A DNA stretch of 64,000 nt from Pseudomonadota bacterium (lineage in GTDB: Bacteria > Pseudomonadota > Gammaproteobacteria > Acidiferrobacterales > Acidiferrobacteraceae), in NCBI GenBank assembly GCA_021794275.1, contig JAJYRD010000060.1:72329-136328 (forward strand). The letters run 5' to 3'. The position numbers were made by a program, and so were the translations under genes. Below, in pieces: positions 55,469-64,000 of this stretch. The first letter of the stretch is position 1. The number at the start of each line of letters is the position of its first letter. A model generated the notes under the pieces. The model saw only the letters and a program-made list of their open reading frames with translations. It did not search any database and was not told the DNA's origin.

Positions 55469-57148
55469 TTATTCGTCCGTCACGCAACCCTGCGATGCGT
55501 TCTGGACATTCTTGATGTATTTCTTCAAAGTCCCGCGCGTCGCTTTATAGGGCGGCATGACCCATGCCGCGCGTCTGCGCGCCCATTCCTCGTCGCTCAC
55601 GTCGGCCCACAGCCCGCGTGTCTGCACGTCTATAGTGATCTGGTCTCCGTCCTGCACGAGCGCGATGGGACCCCCTTCCTGCGCCTCCGGGACCACATGG
55701 CCTATGATGAAGCCATGCGATCCGCCGGAGAATCGGCCGTCGGTGATGAGCGCCACGTCTGAGCCGAGCCCGGCCCCCATAAGCGCAGAGGTCGGGGTGA
55801 GCATCTCGGGCATGCCCGGACCCCCCTTGGGTCCTTCATAACGAATGATCACGACGTCGCCGCGCTGGACGCCACCCTTTTCGAGTGCCGCCAGCATGGC
55901 TTCCTCGGAATCGAACACGCGTGCAGGCCCCGTGAACGAAAGCCCTTCCTTGCCCGTGATCTTCGCCACCGAGCCGCCGGGTGCGAGGTTCCCGAACAGA
56001 ATCTGGATATGGGCGGTCTCCTTGATCGGCTGATCCCACGGCCGGATCACCTGCTGTCCATCATGCAAGGGCGCCGCGTCCGCGAGGTTTTCGGCCACCG
56101 TCTTGCCGGTCACCGTGAGGCAATCGCCGTGGATGAGACCCTTCTCCCACAAGAGTCGCATGACCGCGGGCACGCCACCCGCCAGATGCAGGTCCTCCAT
56201 CACATACTTGCCGCTCGGCTTCAGATCAGCGAGCAGCGGTACCCGGTCGCTCAACACCTGGAAATCCTCCAAGGTGAGGCTCACGTCGACTGCGCGCGCC
56301 ATCGCAAGCAGGTGCAAGACCGCGTTGGTCGAGCCACCGAGCACCATGACGATGGCAAGCGCATTCTCAAAGGCCTTGCGCGTCATGATGTCGCGCGGCT
56401 TGATGTCGCGCTCGAGCAACATGCGCACGACGGCACCCGCGCGCCGACATTCCTCGCCCTTGGCGGGGTCGACTGCGGGCGTGGACGAGCTATAGGGGAG
56501 ACTCATTCCCAGGGCTTCGATCGCCGAGGCCATGGTGTTGGCGGTATACATGCCCCCGCAGGCACCAGCCCCTGGACAGGCATGACGGATGACGTCGCTA
56601 CGTTCCTCCTCCGTGATCTTGCCTACCAGGAAGGCGCCATAGGCCTGGAAGGCCGACACAATATCCAGGGTCTCGCCGCCGCGCGCGTGTCCGGGCTTGA
56701 TCGAGCCGCCATAGATCATAAGCCCGGGACGATTGACACGCGCCATGCCGATGATGCAACCCGGCATGTTCTTGTCGCACCCAGGCAGCGTGATCTGCGC
56801 GTCATACCACTGCGCCCCCATGATGGTCTCGATCGAATCGGCGATCAGATCACGCGACTGCAGCGAGAAGCTCATCCCATCCGTACCCATCGACATGCCA
56901 TCGGAGACCCCGACCGTGTTGAAGCGCATGCCGACAAGACCGGCCTCGGTCACACCGTCTTTGACGAGGCCCGCGAGATCCAGGAGATGCATATTGCAGG
57001 TGTTGCCCTCGAACCACACACTACCAATGCCCACCTGGGCTTTATCCATGTCGGCGGGCGTGAGCCCCGTGCCGTACAACATCGCTTGAGAAGCCCCTTG
57101 CGATTTGGGTCCGGTGATCTTTGCGCTATAACGGTTAAGCTTTATCAT
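55469..57148 (-). CDS. ilvD: Dihydroxy-acid dehydratase
   Basis: Makes the 2-oxo acid precursors of valine, isoleucine and leucine. It has 559 residues, the shorter subclass. Cluster Cys in [20 protein letters not shown] and [43 protein letters not shown] near the C-terminus. The ATG ([10 protein letters not shown]) has GGAGG four bases upstream; a longer frame exists but is not family-like. With leuCDB this supplies the leucine branch. Confidence 0.98.
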   Translation of the reverse strand: MIKLNRYSAKITGPKSQGASQAMLYGTGLTPADMDKAQVGIGSVWFEGNTCNMHLLDLAGLVKDGVTEAGLVGMRFNTVGVSDGMSMGTDGMSFSLQSRDLIADSIETIMGAQWYDAQITLPGCDKNMPGCIIGMARVNRPGLMIYGGSIKPGHARGGETLDIVSAFQAYGAFLVGKITEEERSDVIRHACPGAGACGGMYTANTMASAIEALGMSLPYSSSTPAVDPAKGEECRRAGAVVRMLLERDIKPRDIMTRKAFENALAIVMVLGGSTNAVLHLLAMARAVDVSLTLEDFQVLSDRVPLLADLKPSGKYVMEDLHLAGGVPAVMRLLWEKGLIHGDCLTVTGKTVAENLADAAPLHDGQQVIRPWDQPIKETAHIQILFGNLAPGGSVAKITGKEGLSFTGPARVFDSEEAMLAALEKGGVQRGDVVIIRYEGPKGGPGMPEMLTPTSALMGAGLGSDVALITDGRFSGGSHGFIIGHVVPEAQEGGPIALVQDGDQITIDVQTRGLWADVSDEEWARRRAAWVMPPYKATRGTLKKYIKNVQNASQGCVTDE

Positions 57149-57225
57149 ATGTCCTCCGCGGGGCTTGCCATTGTAGCGATGAAGGCGCCGACCCGACAAC
57201 CGATAGCGACCGAAAGCCACGACCC

Positions 57226-57942
57226 ATGACCGACGCCCTCGTGCGCATCTCCAAATTATTGGCCTCGCGGGGGGTCTGCTCACGGCGCGAGGCCGACTAC
57301 TACCTCGAACAGGGGCTCGTGCGGGTCGATGGGCGTCCGGCGGCCCTCGGCGAACGGGCCGCCCCCGACGCCCGCATCACGCTCTTGCCGGATGCGCGGG
57401 CCCGGCAAGAACGCCGCGTCACGATCCTCTTGAACAAACCCTTAGGCTACGTCTCCGGGCAACCGGAAAAGGGCTATCAAAGCGCTCACGTCCTTTTAAC
57501 GCCCGAGGCCTATGCGGGACCCGCCCCGCCACCGCGCGTCCCCCAGGGACTGGCCGTTGCCGGGCGCCTCGATATCGACTCTCAAGGCCTGCTCGTGCTC
57601 ACCGAGGATGGTCGTATCGCACGACTCCTAATCGGTGGCAACTCTATTGAAAAGGAGTACCACGTGCGCGTCGACGGGCCCATAGACGATGCCGCCCTGG
57701 AGGCCCTGCGCGGACCGCTCGCCCTCGATGGCAGGGCCCTACGGCCGGCGCGCGTGGAGCGCCTTGCCGCCGACGCCCTGGCCATGACCTTGACCGAGGG
57801 CCGCAAGCGCCAGATCCGACGTATGTTGAAGCTTGTTGGGCGCGAGGTGCGGGCCTTGAAGCGCGTGCGCATCGGCCGCATCCGTTTGGGGGGCCTGAAA
57901 CCGGGCCAGTGGCGCCCCCTCGCTCAAGGCGAGCGCTTCTAG
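57226..57942 (+). CDS. Pseudouridine synthase, RsuA/RluB/RluF family
   Basis: A 238-residue enzyme: S4 RNA-binding domain ([30 protein letters not shown], residues 8-37), then [14 protein letters not shown], the catalytic [18 protein letters not shown] with Asp, EKEYHVRV and [20 protein letters not shown]. Which rRNA or tRNA uridine is modified is unclear; nearest by motif to the RluF/RluB-like group. The stop and pyrD GTG start are adjacent (0-bp gap). Confidence 0.93.
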   Translation: MTDALVRISKLLASRGVCSRREADYYLEQGLVRVDGRPAALGERAAPDARITLLPDARARQERRVTILLNKPLGYVSGQPEKGYQSAHVLLTPEAYAGPAPPPRVPQGLAVAGRLDIDSQGLLVLTEDGRIARLLIGGNSIEKEYHVRVDGPIDDAALEALRGPLALDGRALRPARVERLAADALAMTLTEGRKRQIRRMLKLVGREVRALKRVRIGRIRLGGLKPGQWRPLAQGERF

Positions 57943-59046
57943 GTGTACAAAGCCCTACGACCCTGGCTGTTTCGCGCGCCCCCCGAGACTGCCCACGAGG
58001 CGGCCCTGGCGGGCCTGCGCGCGCTCGGGCTTTTCACGGGCGGTAGGCGGAGTCGGACCACTACCCTCAATGTAACTGCGCTTGGCCTCACTCTCGACAA
58101 TCCCCTCGGGCTTGCCGCCGGCTTCGACAAGAATGGTTGCGCGATCCAGGGCTTGGCCGCGCTCGGTTTCGGCTTTCTCGAGGTCGGGACCGTCACCCCC
58201 CGGGCACAGCCCGGCAATCCCCGGCCGCGGCTCTTCCGCCTCCCCGAGCAGCGCGCGCTCATAAACCGACTCGGCTTCAACAATGAAGGCATGGATCGGC
58301 TTGCCGCGCGCCTGCGCGCCCCTCGCCGCCCTGTGCCCGTCGGTGTTAACATAGGCAAGAATCGCGATACGCCCCTGCCCCGCGCGGTGGACGATTACCG
58401 GCTTGGATTTGCGGCGCTCGCGCCGTACGCCGACTACATCACCGTCAACCTGTCATCGCCGAACACGCCAGGGCTGCGCGCGCTCCAGGAGCCCGAGACT
58501 GCGCGCGAGCTGCTCGGGGCCTTGTACGAGGATCGGACGGCGCTTGAACGACGCAGCGGCCGCCGGGTGCCGATCGCCGTGAAAATCGCCCCCGACTTCG
58601 CGCCCGAGACGCTCGAGGCACTCCTTCAGGTTCTAGGAGAGGTCGCGTGCGACGCGGTCATCGCCACCAATACGACCGTAGATCGCCCCGGTGTGGGGCA
58701 TCTGCGCACGGCCGAAGAGCAAGGAGGCTTAAGCGGGGCCCCACTCAGCAGCAGGGCACGGGAGATAATCGCGAAGGTTTTCAAAGCGTTGCCCGGTATT
58801 CCAGTTATCGGAGTCGGTGGCATAGTTAATGCAGAAGAGGCTTGGAAGCATTTGCTGGCGGGGGCGTCCCTGCTGCAGATCTATACCGGCTTGATCTATG
58901 AGGGGCCGGGGCTTGTGCGCGCGATACTCGCCGGGCTCGGTGATAGGGTCCGCGAAACGGGTTATGACGACTTCGCTAGCGCGCTTTCCGCGGCCCGCCG
59001 GAACCTTTCGTCCGGAGAGGAGCCCAATATGGTAAAATTGTCATGA
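57943..59046 (+). CDS. pyrD: Dihydroorotate dehydrogenase (quinone)
   Basis: Membrane-associated class 2 enzyme of pyrimidine synthesis passing electrons to quinone. It has 367 residues, with the N-terminal amphipathic helix (LRPWLFRAPPETAHEAAL) of class 2. NPLGLAAGFDKNG, INRLGFNNEGMD, TVNLSSPNTPGLR (catalytic Ser), VKIAPDF, TNTTVDR and VGGIVNAEEAW bind FMN/orotate. About 30 residues longer at the C-terminus than E. coli PyrD (336). GTG start. Confidence 0.97.
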   Translation: MYKALRPWLFRAPPETAHEAALAGLRALGLFTGGRRSRTTTLNVTALGLTLDNPLGLAAGFDKNGCAIQGLAALGFGFLEVGTVTPRAQPGNPRPRLFRLPEQRALINRLGFNNEGMDRLAARLRAPRRPVPVGVNIGKNRDTPLPRAVDDYRLGFAALAPYADYITVNLSSPNTPGLRALQEPETARELLGALYEDRTALERRSGRRVPIAVKIAPDFAPETLEALLQVLGEVACDAVIATNTTVDRPGVGHLRTAEEQGGLSGAPLSSRAREIIAKVFKALPGIPVIGVGGIVNAEEAWKHLLAGASLLQIYTGLIYEGPGLVRAILAGLGDRVRETGYDDFASALSAARRNLSSGEEPNMVKLS

Positions 59047-59113
59047 AAACGAGCTATCCTCGTAGTGGACGCATAGAGACGCGCATGGACAGTGGAAAGC
59101 GAGGTGAGAAACG

Positions 59114-59440
59114 ATGACGGATGTCAGAAACAAGATCGTGATCGAAGGAGTAACTGAGGACGGCCGCACCTTCAGACCGAGCGACTGGATAGAGCGCATC
59201 AGCGGCAGCCTTTCGACCTTTGGCATGGATCGCCGTATTCGTTACTCTCACTATGTGCAGCCGCAGGTGATCGATGGTCGCAAATGCCTGGTTCTCGACC
59301 CGGACCTGAAGGGGGTAAACCCGAGCGCCTTCAGTTTTCTCGTCGACTTCGCGCGGGGCAATAAGCTCAAGATCCACGGGCTCGACAACGGTGGTGGCGA
59401 AGCGACTGAGCGCCTCCAACCGTGCCTCTGCCCCGCCTAA
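59114..59440 (+). CDS. DUF3579 family protein
   Basis: A 108-residue protein: KIVIEGVTEDGRTFRPSDWIERISGSLSTFG, then YSHYVQPQVIDGRKCLVLDPDLKGVNPSAFSFLVDFARGNKL. These are the features of the DUF3579 family, common in beta- and gammaproteobacteria. No function known; soluble. Ribosome site GAGGTGAG. It lies 67 bp after pyrD; stop overlaps the DUF1015 stop by 4 bp. Confidence 0.85.
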   Translation: MTDVRNKIVIEGVTEDGRTFRPSDWIERISGSLSTFGMDRRIRYSHYVQPQVIDGRKCLVLDPDLKGVNPSAFSFLVDFARGNKLKIHGLDNGGGEATERLQPCLCPA

Positions 59441-60651
59441 TCGGAGTCCAGGCCGTAGGAGACGAGTCCGTCGGCGAGCTTGGGCTCGAACCAGGTGGAC
59501 TTCGGCGGCATGACCTCGCCTTGATCCGCGACCGCCATGAGGTCCGCAAGGCTTGTCGGGTGGAGCGTGAACGCGACGCCTCCGGCGCGATCCACGCGTT
59601 CGGCTAGGGCCGCCGGTCCCCGAATACCGCCCACGAAATCGATACGCTGGTCCCTCCTCGGGTCGGTGATCCCAAAAAGCGGGGCCAGTACGCGGTCCTG
59701 TAACAGGCTCACGTCGAGGCGCGCCACCGGGTCTTTGGGTAAGGCGCCCCGCAGCCGCAGCCGATACCAGCCCCCCTCCACATACATCCCAAACTCAGCG
59801 GCGCCCGCCGGCCGCACCGGCGCGTCCTCGGGAATCACCTCGAAGATCGACGCCAGGGCCTCTTTCAGACCTTCGATGCTAAGACCGTTCAGGTCGGCGA
59901 CCACACGATCGTAGTTCAGGATCTGCATCTCGTTATCCGGGAATAACACTGACAGGAACCACTGATGCGGTCCCTCGCCGTCCCCACGACTCCCCGCCAC
60001 GATCCTGGCAGCCGCAGTACGATGGTGGCCATCGGCTATATAGATTCGCGGGAGCCCCTCGAAGGCCGTGGTGAGAGCGCCCACGAGACCCTCGTCCGCT
60101 ATGACCCATAAGCGGTGACGGACGCCCTGCAAGACCGCGTCGATGGAAGCCGGACCGTCCGAGGCCCGCGCGAGCAAGGCGGCGATCCCGGGCTCCGCCC
60201 GGAAGGTGAGAAACGCGGGGCCTGTCTGGGCATTCAAGGCCTCGATGTGGCGCACCCGGTCACGCTCCTTGTCGGGGCGCGTCAACTCATGACGGCGGAT
60301 GCGCCCCTGCGCATAGGCGTCCACCGACGCGACCGCCACGAGACCCTTCTGCACATGGTCGCCCATGGTGAGTTCATAACAGTAGTAACAGGGGGTGGCG
60401 TCCTCTGTCAGCACCTCACGTCGCAGGCGGGCAAAGTTCTCCGCCGCGTGGCGGAACACCGCCTCGTCGGTGGGGGCGGTGCCCTCGGGCAGATCCACCT
60501 CGGCCTTGGAGACCCGTAAGAAACTCAAAGGGCGCCCGACCACGGCCTCGCGGGCCTCGGCGCTGCTCAGCACATCGTAGGGCGGTGCGATGACGGCCGC
60601 GGCATGCGCGGCGTCAGGCCGCAGGCCGCGGAAAGGACGTATGAGACTCAT
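59437..60651 (-). CDS. DUF1015 family protein
   Basis: A 404-residue protein beginning MSLIRPFRGLRPDAAHAAAVIAPPYDVLS. The central ADGHHR motif (YIADGHHRTAAA) and Cys-free core, with LTRPDKERDRVRHIEALNAQ, define the DUF1015 family. The GHHR motif recalls ParB/SerK-like nucleotide-binding folds, and some relatives are proposed serine-metabolism kinases, but function here is unknown. The start is weakly supported (GGGG upstream). Confidence 0.88.
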   Translation of the reverse strand: MSLIRPFRGLRPDAAHAAAVIAPPYDVLSSAEAREAVVGRPLSFLRVSKAEVDLPEGTAPTDEAVFRHAAENFARLRREVLTEDATPCYYCYELTMGDHVQKGLVAVASVDAYAQGRIRRHELTRPDKERDRVRHIEALNAQTGPAFLTFRAEPGIAALLARASDGPASIDAVLQGVRHRLWVIADEGLVGALTTAFEGLPRIYIADGHHRTAAARIVAGSRGDGEGPHQWFLSVLFPDNEMQILNYDRVVADLNGLSIEGLKEALASIFEVIPEDAPVRPAGAAEFGMYVEGGWYRLRLRGALPKDPVARLDVSLLQDRVLAPLFGITDPRRDQRIDFVGGIRGPAALAERVDRAGGVAFTLHPTSLADLMAVADQGEVMPPKSTWFEPKLADGLVSYGLDSD

Positions 60652-60786
60652 GAGAACCCCTGCAGCGAGAAGGGCGCCATTCAAACCCATTTCCTCGCGC
60701 AAGTAAACGGGCGCGGCCGACATCGACCTGTACCTTTGTCGCCGATAGGCTATCGACGGCCGCAACGTTCGGCGCTACAAACATGC

Positions 60787-61014
60787 ATGCTTATCATAAC
60801 GCGAAAACGCGGCGAACGGATCGTGATCGACTTGGACCCGACCGCCGACCCCGAAACGCGCGCCGCCGACCTTTTTGCCCAGGGACCCCTCGAGATCCTC
60901 CTCATGGAAACGGCGCGCGGCACGGCCCGTATCGCGATCACCGCGGCCCGGCCCCTGACCGTACGGCGCGCATCGCCACGCGATGCCCACGGCCCCCCTG
61001 CAAGCACACGCTAA
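60787..61014 (+). CDS. Divergent, elongated CsrA-like RNA-binding protein
   Basis: A 75-residue protein. MLIITRKRGERIVI matches CsrA residues 1-14, and PLEILLMETARGTARIAI plus PLTVRRASPRD match the last three strands. Between them is an insert of about 15 residues (LDPTADPETRAADLFAQG). CsrA key residues: Leu4 is Ile, Arg6 kept, the VHRE motif is VRRA (Arg44 kept, Glu45 lost). CsrA binds GGA sites in mRNA leaders. Start ATG; no good Shine-Dalgarno. Divergent from DUF1015. Could be a specialised paralogue or non-RNA-binding variant. Confidence 0.7.
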   Translation: MLIITRKRGERIVIDLDPTADPETRAADLFAQGPLEILLMETARGTARIAITAARPLTVRRASPRDAHGPPASTR

Positions 61015-61128
61015 AGCCGTGCGGTGCGCCATTCTCTGAATCTGGATGGCCTCGCCCCGCTTTTTGGCTTGTCGCGCCACCCCCACCACCACATGCAGGG
61101 CCACCGCTTTCCCCACCACGGCATGCTA
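61015..61128. other. Short spacer between the CsrA-like gene and the transposon-like element
   Basis: 114 bp without a gene; the final 7 bp (61122-61128) are the left copy of the target duplication CATGCTA. An antisense open frame covers it but has no support. Confidence 0.4.
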
Positions 61129-61306
61129 CCAGCAATTCTCAATGTGAAGTTGTAAGGCCTCGGAGCTATGGTGGGAGAACCCGAAACGCCCGGTGACGGC
61201 ATCGGGACAAGGGTGTTTGAGGGCGTCCATACCGGACGTTGGCGCTCATTAGCACACCCCAAGCCACCGGATACTCATTGGCCATTGCCACATTGAGAAT
61301 TGCTGG
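61129..61306. mobile_element. 178-bp MITE-like element with perfect terminal inverted repeats
   Basis: The left end CCAGCAATTCTCAATGTG (61129-61146) is repeated as its exact reverse complement at the right end (61289-61306). The element is flanked by direct repeats CATGCTA (61122-61128 and 61307-61313), the footprint of a 7-bp target duplication. It is too short to encode a transposase and must have been moved in trans. Internal sequence next to the right end (ATTGGCCATTGCCACATTG) has repeated AATG-type motifs like those seen in IS21-family ends, but the family is a guess. It inserted about 40 bp upstream of the esterase gene. Confidence 0.9.
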
Positions 61307-61316
61307 CATGCTACGC

Positions 61317-61345
61317 TTCTCCGCCCCCCCTCCTCCGGTTATAAT
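61317..61345 (+). promoter_or_regulatory. Possible promoter of the esterase gene
   Basis: TATAAT at 61340-61345 with TTCTCC (three of six) 17 bp upstream. It ends 6 nt before the ATG, so initiation would fall on or beside the start codon, and no Shine-Dalgarno is present. It starts 4 bp after the element's right target duplication. Confidence 0.45.
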
Positions 61346-61351
61346 CGAGCC

Positions 61352-62056
61352 ATGAGTTTTTTCGAAAAGCCCGCCCTCCAATACGTCACAGGTCCGCACC
61401 CCCATTACGCGTTCATCTGGCTCCACGGCCTCGGCGCCGACGGACACGATTTCGCGAGCTTCGTGGAGGCCTTCGCTGACACCACCGGCAAGGCGATACG
61501 CTTTGTCTTCCCGCATGCCCCTATTCGGGCTGTGACCCTGAATGGCGGGGCGCATATGCCGGCATGGTTCGATCTCTACGGCACCCGGCCCGAGGACGCG
61601 CAGGACGAGCCAGGTATCCAGCGCGCGTCCGACGCCATCACCCGTCTGATCGCAGAACAGGGGAAATACGGCGTGCCGGCGGAACGCGTGGTCGTGGGCG
61701 GCTTCTCGCAGGGCGGAGCGGTAGCGCTGTACACGGCCCTGACCGGCCCGAAACGCGTGGCCGCGGCCATTGGGCTCTCGACCTATCTGCCACTCGCCCA
61801 TCGCTTCGCCGAGGGCCTGCCGCATATCAACGATGTCACACCCGTGTTCCTCGGACACGGCACCGACGACACCATGATCCCCTACCCCTTTGCCCAAAGG
61901 ACCCACACCGTGCTCGGCTCGCACGGGATCGCGGCCGAGTTTCATACCTATCCGATCGGCCATAGCGTGAGCGACGCCGAGATCGGCGACCTCCATAGCT
62001 TTCTCGCCAAAGCCCTCGCGCGCGCCGATCTTGGCGCATCGCCCGTAACCCGTTAA
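61352..62056 (+). CDS. Carboxylesterase / acyl-protein-thioesterase-like hydrolase
   Basis: A 234-residue alpha/beta hydrolase (Abhydrolase_2). IWLHGLGADGHDF is the oxyanion-hole loop, VVGGFSQGGAVAL the nucleophile elbow (Ser in GFSQG), LGHGTDDTMIPY carries the Asp and YPIGHSVSDAE the His. Members hydrolyse short-chain esters or acyl-thioesters; the substrate is unknown. No leader is evident upstream. 30 bp before aguA. Confidence 0.93.
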   Translation: MSFFEKPALQYVTGPHPHYAFIWLHGLGADGHDFASFVEAFADTTGKAIRFVFPHAPIRAVTLNGGAHMPAWFDLYGTRPEDAQDEPGIQRASDAITRLIAEQGKYGVPAERVVVGGFSQGGAVALYTALTGPKRVAAAIGLSTYLPLAHRFAEGLPHINDVTPVFLGHGTDDTMIPYPFAQRTHTVLGSHGIAAEFHTYPIGHSVSDAEIGDLHSFLAKALARADLGASPVTR

Positions 62057-62086
62057 GATCGCACACCCGATCCCGCAGCGACTCCC

Positions 62087-63178
62087 ATGACGACGATATC
62101 GATCCGGCGCGACGATCGCGCCACGACTGTCCACCGCTTCCCCGCCGAGTGGGAGCCCCAGTCCGGCGTCATGCTGACCTGGCCCCACGCCCATGGCGAC
62201 TGGGCGCCGGTCCTCGACGAAGCCGACAAGACCTTTGCCGCCATCGCCGCCGCCGTGGTCCGCCACGAGCCCGTGCTCATCACGGCCTACGACCAGGAAC
62301 ATCGCGCGCGGGTGCTCGCGGCCTTGCGCAAGATTGATGCCGACATGGCACAGATACGGATCTTCCTCGCCCCGTCGAACGACGTCTTTGTGCGCGACCA
62401 CGGTCCGCTCACGGTGGAGGCCGAGGCCGGCGTACTGCTCCAGGATTTCACCTTCAACGGCTGGGGACGCAAGTACGCCCACAGCGAGGACGACGCCCTC
62501 ACGCGCGCCCTGCACTCCCAGGGGGCCTTTGGCACGACACGCCTCGAGTCGACCGATTTCGTGCTTGAAGGCGGCAGCGTTGAATCCGACGGCGCGGGCA
62601 CGCTGCTTGTCACCGCAAGCTGCCTGCTGTCTCCGGCTCGTAACCCGAAGCATAGCGCCACAGACATCGAAGAGGTCCTGAAGGAACGCCTCGGGGCGCA
62701 ACGCGTCCTCTGGCTCCATCACGGCTATCTGGCGGGCGACGACACCGACGGCCACATCGACACCCTCGCGCGCTTCTGCGATCCGAACACCATCGCCTAT
62801 TGCGCCTGCCCGTGGCCTGACGACGAGCACTACGTGGAATTGAAGGCCATGGAAGAAGAGCTGCGGACGCTCTCGACTGCCGCAGGCGCGCCCTACCGCC
62901 TCGTGGCCCTCCCGTGGCCCGCCGCGAAACTGGATGCCACCGGCGAGCGCATGCCCGCCACCTATGCGAATTTCCTCATCATCGACGGGGCGGTGCTGGT
63001 GCCCTTATATAACGATCGGCAGGATGCGGAGGCCTTGCGCGTGATCGGGACCTGCTTCCCGGGGCGCGAGATCATCGGCATCCCCGCGCTCAGCCTGATC
63101 GCCCAGCACGGCAGCCTGCACTGCGCCACCATGCAATTGCCACGGGGCATCCTGCCCGAGAAATCCACCGCCGCGTAG
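62087..63178 (+). CDS. aguA: Agmatine deiminase
   Basis: Converts agmatine to N-carbamoylputrescine. It has 363 residues, a peptidylarginine-deiminase-like fold. WPHAHGDWAP near the start, LEGGSVESDGAGTLL, LWLHHGYLAGDDTDGHIDTLARF with Asp/His, and AQHGSLHCATMQLPRG with the catalytic Cys near the C-terminus. Followed after 88 bp by aguB, which completes the route from agmatine to putrescine. Confidence 0.97.
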   Translation: MTTISIRRDDRATTVHRFPAEWEPQSGVMLTWPHAHGDWAPVLDEADKTFAAIAAAVVRHEPVLITAYDQEHRARVLAALRKIDADMAQIRIFLAPSNDVFVRDHGPLTVEAEAGVLLQDFTFNGWGRKYAHSEDDALTRALHSQGAFGTTRLESTDFVLEGGSVESDGAGTLLVTASCLLSPARNPKHSATDIEEVLKERLGAQRVLWLHHGYLAGDDTDGHIDTLARFCDPNTIAYCACPWPDDEHYVELKAMEEELRTLSTAAGAPYRLVALPWPAAKLDATGERMPATYANFLIIDGAVLVPLYNDRQDAEALRVIGTCFPGREIIGIPALSLIAQHGSLHCATMQLPRGILPEKSTAA

Positions 63179-63266
63179 GAGGCCCCATGATTGGCACATC
63201 CTCCCCCTTGATCCTCGTTCCGATGCCACACAAGCCCGGAACGCCTAACGCCCCGGCGAGGGCGAT

Positions 63267-64000
63267 ATGAACGCCGCCGTGACAGTGGGACTGATCCAGC
63301 ATGGCGCCGACGGCGGCCCGGCGGAGGTGTGGGCGCGGATCGAGGCGGGGCTAAGACAGGCGCGTGCAGAGGGCGCCGATCTCGCCGTGCTCCAGGAACT
63401 GCACAACGGGCCCTATTTCTGTCAGTGGGAGAATGCCGCCGAATTCGCCCGTGCCGAGCCGATCCCGGGCCCGTCGACCGAGCGCCTGGGCGCGCTCGCC
63501 CAAGAACTCTCGCTCGTCATCGTGGGCTCCTTGTTCGAACGGCGCGCGGCCGGCCTCTATCACAATACCGCAGTCGTGATCGAACGCGACGGCCGGCTCG
63601 TCGGCCGCTATCGGAAGATGCACATCCCGGATGACCCGGGCTTCTACGAGAAATACTACTTCACGCCGGGAGACCTGGGCTTCGCCCCCATCGACACGAG
63701 CGTGGGGCGCCTGGGCGTGCTCGTGTGCTGGGACCAATGGTATCCGGAGGCCGCACGGCTCATGGCGCTCGCCGACGCCGACATGCTCGTGTACCCGACG
63801 GCCATCGGCTTCGATCCCCGGGACAACGAGGCGGAGAAGGGCCGCCAGAAGGAGGCCTGGGAGCTCATACAGCGCGCCCACGCGGTGGCAAACGGGCTGC
63901 CGGTGCTTGCCGTGAATCGCTGCGGACACGAGCCCGACCCGAGCGGTACGACGCCCGGGATCACCTTCTGGGGCGGAAGCTTCGTGTGCGGGCCGCAAGG
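63267..64000 (+). CDS. aguB: N-carbamoylputrescine amidase, cut off by the window edge
   Basis: Nitrilase-superfamily enzyme releasing putrescine, CO2 and NH3 from N-carbamoylputrescine. About 244 residues are visible and the frame is open to the last base. The Glu-Lys-Cys triad is present: Glu44 in LQELHNGPYFCQ, Lys117 in RYRKMHIPDDP and Cys154 in LGVLVCWDQWYPEAARLM. FYEKYYFTPGD is typical of this subfamily. The full family length is about 290 residues, so some 50 are missing. Third gene of the run after the esterase and aguA. Confidence 0.96.
   Translation, partial: MNAAVTVGLIQHGADGGPAEVWARIEAGLRQARAEGADLAVLQELHNGPYFCQWENAAEFARAEPIPGPSTERLGALAQELSLVIVGSLFERRAAGLYHNTAVVIERDGRLVGRYRKMHIPDDPGFYEKYYFTPGDLGFAPIDTSVGRLGVLVCWDQWYPEAARLMALADADMLVYPTAIGFDPRDNEAEKGRQKEAWELIQRAHAVANGLPVLAVNRCGHEPDPSGTTPGITFWGGSFVCGPQ

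Noticed and set aside
61166-62830. Minus-strand frame of over 500 codons starting inside aguA
   Set aside because: Antisense to the esterase and aguA; it ends inside the transposon-like element and has no family features.

Overview
The window is about 64 kb of high-GC bacterial chromosome that reads as a gammaproteobacterium. The evidence is conserved gene order: leuC-leuD-leuB-asd-fimV, bamD divergent from rluD-pgeF, icd divergent from rluE-nudJ-mnmA followed by purB, and aat-bpt-infA facing clpA-clpS. Base composition, GTG/TTG starts and a complete set of biosynthetic genes would fit an autotrophic or acidophilic lineage near Acidiferrobacter or the Chromatiales, but that placement is inference only. 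I see no prophage, rRNA, CRISPR array or complete insertion sequence.

Layout. 1-1.77 kb is a decayed accessory patch: two truncated coding remnants (TolC-like and tyrosine-recombinase-like), a ParE-type toxin-antitoxin pair and about 740 bp without a supportable gene. It ends at a Pro-Arg-His tRNA operon. 2.2-5.3 kb is folate/thymidylate metabolism (folD, thyA, folA) with a lipoprotein and a bacterial SET-domain protein. 5.7-12.6 kb is fimV, asd and leuBDC. 12.7-19.8 kb holds an unknown protein, an MFS transporter, aroC, a YciA-type thioesterase, clpB with a textbook sigma-32 promoter, and a MarC protein. 19.8-23.6 kb is an ergothioneine locus (egtD divergent from egtC-egtB) joined to nadC. 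23.6-30.3 kb holds a DJ-1/PfpI protein, pgeF-rluD, bamD and sucC-sucD-nadE. 30.4-34 kb is an adaptor plus TolC pair without an inner-membrane pump, followed by a FemAB-like protein. 34.1-38.9 kb is the N-degron module (aat, bpt, clpA, clpS) with infA. 39.2-44.9 kb is a cold-shock gene and a complete RND tripartite efflux operon. 45-50.4 kb is icd | rluE-nudJ-mnmA, a UDG-superfamily protein and purB. 50.4-55.5 kb is cbpA-cbpM, a zinc-ribbon protein, a PLD-VTT fusion with an EEP-fold hydrolase, and a CDGSH protein. 55.5-64 kb is ilvD, a pseudouridine synthase, pyrD, DUF3579, DUF1015, a divergent CsrA-like protein, a 178-bp transposon-like element, an esterase and the agmatine-to-putrescine genes aguA-aguB (aguB runs off the right edge).

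Most of the window is housekeeping. The least ordinary items are: the 178-bp element with 18-bp perfect terminal inverted repeats and a 7-bp target duplication; the elongated CsrA-like protein; the junction of two broken genes at the left edge; the pumpless adaptor/TolC pair; and -10 boxes sitting 6 nt upstream of start codons at thyA and the esterase, which suggests leaderless transcripts.
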